From: Gordonia sp. PDNC005
GTDB lineage: Bacteria; Actinomycetota; Actinomycetes; Mycobacteriales; Mycobacteriaceae
Direction: 5' to 3'
DNA length: 64,000 bases
NCBI RefSeq assembly: GCF_016919385.1
Contig: NZ_CP070351.1
Location: forward strand, 2,294,001 to 2,358,000
The translations under genes were made by a program, and so were the position numbers. Shown here in pieces: positions 61,354-64,000 of this stretch (within the stretch, counting starts at the first letter, position 1; each line of letters starts with the position of its first letter). Under the pieces are notes generated by a model, which was given only the letters and a program-made list of their open reading frames with translations, did no database searches and was not told where the DNA came from.

Positions 61354-62334
61354 ATGACCTCACTGACTCACGACGTGCAGGACCGTGCCCGTGGCGCCCT
61401 CATCGGTGGCGCGGTCGGCGACGCACTCGGTGTGCCGTACGAGTTCAGTCAGCGTCTCGCGTCCACCGGCATACCGGTGATGCGAGGCGGCGGGCTCGGA
61501 GACTTCGCGCCGGGCGAGTGGAGCGACGACACGTCGATGGCGATGGGTGTCGCGATGGCGGGCGCCCGGCATCGCACGTTCGGCACCCAGTCCGCGCTCG
61601 ACGACGTCGCCGCAGGGTTTCTCGACTGGTTCGAGTCGCACCCACCGGACATCGGCAATCAGACTCGTGCGGTCCTCGGCGCCGTCCAGCGCGGGGCGTC
61701 CGACACCGGGCTGTCAACGAGGACGCTCGACGCATCACGCGACTTCGCGCAGACCGCCAGACACACCGGCGGAAACGGCGCACTGATGAGGACGGCGCCC
61801 GTTGCGCTCGCTCACCTGAACGATCGGAACGCGCTCGCCGACGCAGCCCAGAACGTCGCGCGGCTGACCCACTTCGACGACGAAGCCGCCGACAGCTGCG
61901 TGCTGTGGTGCGAGGCGATCCGGGTCGCCGTGGTCGACGCTCGAATCGACGTCTACGCCGGTCTCGAACTGATCGACAACAGCCGACGCGACTGGTGGCG
62001 GACAAGACTCGACGAGGCACGTGACCAGAACCCGAACTCGTTCACGCCGAACGGATACACGGTCACCGCGCTGCAGGCGGCGGCATCGTCCGTCCTTCAC
62101 GCTCAAGGCGACGGAGCAGACCACCTCCGGGACGGTCTCCACACCGCGATCAGGATCGGCGACGACACCGATACCGTCGCGGCGATCGCCGGCGGACTTC
62201 TCGGTGCACGGTGGGGTCGATCGGCGATCGACGAGCAGTCGCAGGCCGACATCCACGGTTGGCCGATCCGGTCCGGTGTGCCTGCACGAGTTGCGGGTCT
62301 GGTGACGCTCGCCGACGGACTCGTCGGCGCGTGA
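61354..62334 (+). CDS. ADP-ribosylglycohydrolase (DraG/ARH family)
   Basis: A 326-residue enzyme that removes ADP-ribose from proteins or nucleic acids. Family marks are GALIGGAVGDALGVPYEF at the N-terminus, the metal-binding S57-D-D-T60 and the second metal site GDDTDTVAAIAGGLLGARWG at about 269-288. These hold two magnesium ions in DraG and ARH proteins. An AAGGA site precedes the ATG. No ADP-ribosyltransferase is visible here, so its target modification must be made elsewhere. Confidence 0.93.
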   Translation: MTSLTHDVQDRARGALIGGAVGDALGVPYEFSQRLASTGIPVMRGGGLGDFAPGEWSDDTSMAMGVAMAGARHRTFGTQSALDDVAAGFLDWFESHPPDIGNQTRAVLGAVQRGASDTGLSTRTLDASRDFAQTARHTGGNGALMRTAPVALAHLNDRNALADAAQNVARLTHFDDEAADSCVLWCEAIRVAVVDARIDVYAGLELIDNSRRDWWRTRLDEARDQNPNSFTPNGYTVTALQAAASSVLHAQGDGADHLRDGLHTAIRIGDDTDTVAAIAGGLLGARWGRSAIDEQSQADIHGWPIRSGVPARVAGLVTLADGLVGA

Positions 62335-62386
62335 TTCACGTCGTCTGATCGGTTGACCGCGTCTGTCGGACTCTACGATCAGCGCC

Positions 62387-63118
62387 GTGACGAACCCATT
62401 CGCCAACCCTTTTGATCCCAGCAACACCGGCGGCGGCGGATTCAACCCGCCTCCGCCGACACCACCGGTTCCGCCGCCTCCGGCGCCGGGCCCGTCCGAG
62501 CCGAACAGGCCAGGTACCGCGGCCAAGATCGGCGGCTGGGTGCTCTTGGTGCTCGGAGCGATCGGCGTGCTCGCGTCGTTCACGGCGTGGAGCGAACCGA
62601 TGCAGGCGATCGGACAGCTCTTGTTCTGGGGCGCCGTCGGTTTCCTCGGGTCGACACTGATCTGGCGCCGGTGGCCGTGGAAGATCGGCGGACCCGTGGC
62701 CGCAGGCCTGATCGTCGTGAGCTTCGTCCTCATCTGCCTGGCCGGCCCCGCCGACAAGACGCCCACGCCGGCACCCCTGCTGGACACGTCGTCGTCGAGC
62801 ACCGCCGTCTCGACGACCACGACCACAGCCACGTCGACGGTCGTGTCGTCGACGACGGTCACCGTCACCGCCGAGACCTCGTCGACGACCCCGGCGGAGG
62901 CGACCACCGCGGAACCCGACGTGGATGTCGACACACGTGCACCGCGCCGAACCACACCGGTCTACACGCCGCCGACCACTGAGGACACCGGAGCCGCGTA
63001 CTACCCGAACTGCGCGGCCGTCCGCGCCGCCGGAAAGGCTCCGCTCTACCAAGGTCAGCCGGGCTACAGCACCGATCTCGATCGTGACCGGGACGGTGTC
63101 GCCTGCGACGGAGGCTAG
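62387..63118 (+). CDS. Membrane protein with C-terminal excalibur calcium-binding domain
   Basis: A 243-residue protein: Pro/Gly/Asn-rich N-terminus, two to three membrane helices at about 45-120, a Ser/Thr-rich low-complexity stalk (about 130-190) and a C-terminal excalibur domain (YYPNCAAVRAAGKAPLYQGQPGYS, then DLDRDRDGVACDGG) with the DxDxDGxxC calcium loop. The domain would lie outside the cell. GTG 62387 is the start. Function is unknown; such domains are found in surface nuclease-like or cell-wall proteins. Confidence 0.88.
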   Translation: MTNPFANPFDPSNTGGGGFNPPPPTPPVPPPPAPGPSEPNRPGTAAKIGGWVLLVLGAIGVLASFTAWSEPMQAIGQLLFWGAVGFLGSTLIWRRWPWKIGGPVAAGLIVVSFVLICLAGPADKTPTPAPLLDTSSSSTAVSTTTTTATSTVVSSTTVTVTAETSSTTPAEATTAEPDVDVDTRAPRRTTPVYTPPTTEDTGAAYYPNCAAVRAAGKAPLYQGQPGYSTDLDRDRDGVACDGG

Positions 63119-63238
63119 CGGCGGCCACTTGCGGCACAAGCCTGTGGATACCGCCCTTGCGCGATCCGGGCATCGCGGCCATCCTTCACTCCACACGAAT
63201 TCGTCGGTGACTCCTGCACGGACCCTCACCGCGAAGCC

Positions 63239-63277
63239 GCGGGCGACGGCCGGTGGCGGGGCCCGGCCGTCGCCCGC
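63239..63277 (+). terminator. GC-rich hairpin after the excalibur gene
   Basis: A perfect 15-bp inverted repeat (63239-63253 with 63263-63277) with a 9-nt loop lies 120 bases after the stop, without U-tract. The rest of the 223-base gap shows nothing else. Confidence 0.65.
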
Positions 63278-63341
63278 AGTCCAACGTTCCGGTGGACGAC
63301 GCGGACAGCGGCGGCTCGCACCTCCACTATCCTGAACGTCG

Positions 63342-64000
63342 ATGAACTACCCCGCAGAGTGGACCGACGACCGGATCGACGCGATCCTCACGATGTTCGA
63401 CAACCCCACACTCGCTCGCGGCCGCGACTACGCGTTCAAGGGCATGATCGACGACATCACCTGGGTCGGCAACACTGTGTCGGGATACTCGGAGGGGTCG
63501 GGCCGAAAGCGGTATCGCTGCCGGGTGGCGGTCACCTTCGGGTCACGCGCTCGCGCGGTCGCCTCATGCACCTGTCCGGTGTCACAGAACTGCAAGCATT
63601 GCGCCGCGCTGATCATCGCGGCGACCAGCGACGCGATCCAGGCGGGCTTGCCCGCCGACGACTCGTCGATGCTGACGCTGTCGCGATGGCGGACACTCGT
63701 CGCCGAGATCGCCGCCGACACCACCCGCGTCGAAACGCGTGCGCTGCCGGTCCGCCTCGTGTTCACCGAGGAGTACACATCTACCGCGTCCTCGGTGAAG
63801 GTCCGGCCGACTGTGCTGTCGTCGACGGGCCGATGGGTCTCGACGCGAGTCACATGGAAAAAGCTCGTCAGCGGCCAGCACGTCGACCCGGTCGTGGGCC
63901 TGGACCCGCTCACCCGGCTGGCCGTCGTCCTGTCCACGGCCCGCGGGAACGGCCCGAACGACGAGTCGATGTCACTCATGTACGCGCCGAGCATCTTCTG
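63342..64000 (+). CDS. SWIM zinc-finger protein, N-terminal part (runs off the window)
   Basis: An open frame from ATG 63342 to the window end without stop, 219 residues visible. Residues 70-92 contain a SWIM zinc finger, CTCPVS then CKHCAAL (pattern CxCx4-nCxH). In actinobacteria this N-terminal arrangement is typical of SWI2/SNF2-type helicases, but the helicase part would be outside the window, so this is inference. Upstream there is no ribosome site; GAACGTCG precedes the ATG. Confidence 0.8.
   Translation, partial: MNYPAEWTDDRIDAILTMFDNPTLARGRDYAFKGMIDDITWVGNTVSGYSEGSGRKRYRCRVAVTFGSRARAVASCTCPVSQNCKHCAALIIAATSDAIQAGLPADDSSMLTLSRWRTLVAEIAADTTRVETRALPVRLVFTEEYTSTASSVKVRPTVLSSTGRWVSTRVTWKKLVSGQHVDPVVGLDPLTRLAVVLSTARGNGPNDESMSLMYAPSIF

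Noticed and set aside
1..64000. CRISPR arrays, prophage or insertion sequences
   Set aside because: No regularly spaced repeats, integrase, transposase or phage structural genes were seen; gene order is typical chromosomal.

Overview
The window is high-GC chromosomal DNA from a mycolic-acid-producing actinobacterium of the order Mycobacteriales. It is most like Gordonia or a close relative; this rests on gene content only, with no search run. Markers are a mycobacterial-type block (ahpE, a DUF3052 gene, a lipoprotein, aceE, a MabR-type regulator, fabD-acpM-kasA-accD6), an NDMA-dependent alcohol dehydrogenase, an Mce-associated membrane protein, many TetR regulators and frequent GTG starts. 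No rRNA, transposase, phage module or CRISPR array was seen.

Layout. 1-2102: 3' part of an acyltransferase with a C-terminal SGNH domain. 2125-13150: AhpE/DUF3052 pair, lipoprotein, pyruvate dehydrogenase E1, then the FAS-II/mycolate operon with its regulator, and a DUF3145 gene. 13235-17762: a Cml-type drug exporter behind a possible leader/attenuator, a serine hydrolase, a membrane protein and the alcohol dehydrogenase. 17864-24389: a lipid-catabolic region (echA-fadD, tandem-domain TetR, Mce-associated protein, acyl-CoA dehydrogenase with an overlapping GntR gene) with conspicuous palindromic operators. 24453-31332: tRNA-Asn, an FBP-type zinc-finger protein, a DUF302 gene paired with a CsoR/CstR-family repressor, two TetR genes, a thioesterase-like protein, a flavin monooxygenase and a TetR-MFS efflux pair. 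31344-35410: an ABC exporter (FtsX-like permease plus ATPase) next to a two-component system. 35441-41441: tRNA(CAT), a secreted unknown, an OPT transporter, DNA primase and two small proteins. 41443-47148: an iron-siderophore uptake operon with an IdeR-like box and a divergent AraC regulator. 47150-54693: a 1007-residue protein of unknown function, then an epoxide-hydrolase-like protein, lipoprotein, GlcD-type oxidase, secreted S1 protease and VOC protein. 54766-60235: a three-gene SMC-like operon (jetA, jetB, jetC of Wadjet type I) with no jetD. 60252-64000: DUF2470, an unknown gene coupled to an ADP-ribosylglycohydrolase, an excalibur-domain protein, and the start of a SWIM zinc-finger protein that runs off the window.

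How the genes work together. AceE supplies acetyl-CoA; AccD6, FabD, AcpM and KasA turn it into the long meromycolate chain, with the MabR-type gene as the likely switch. The echA/fadD/adh/acyl-CoA dehydrogenase genes look like the opposite, catabolic side. The iron operon lacks an ATPase and must borrow one. The most notable points are the jetABC operon without its nuclease, a CsoR-family repressor that lacks the copper-ligand histidine but keeps both cysteines, a siderophore-reductase/methyltransferase-like fusion, and the 1007-residue orphan.
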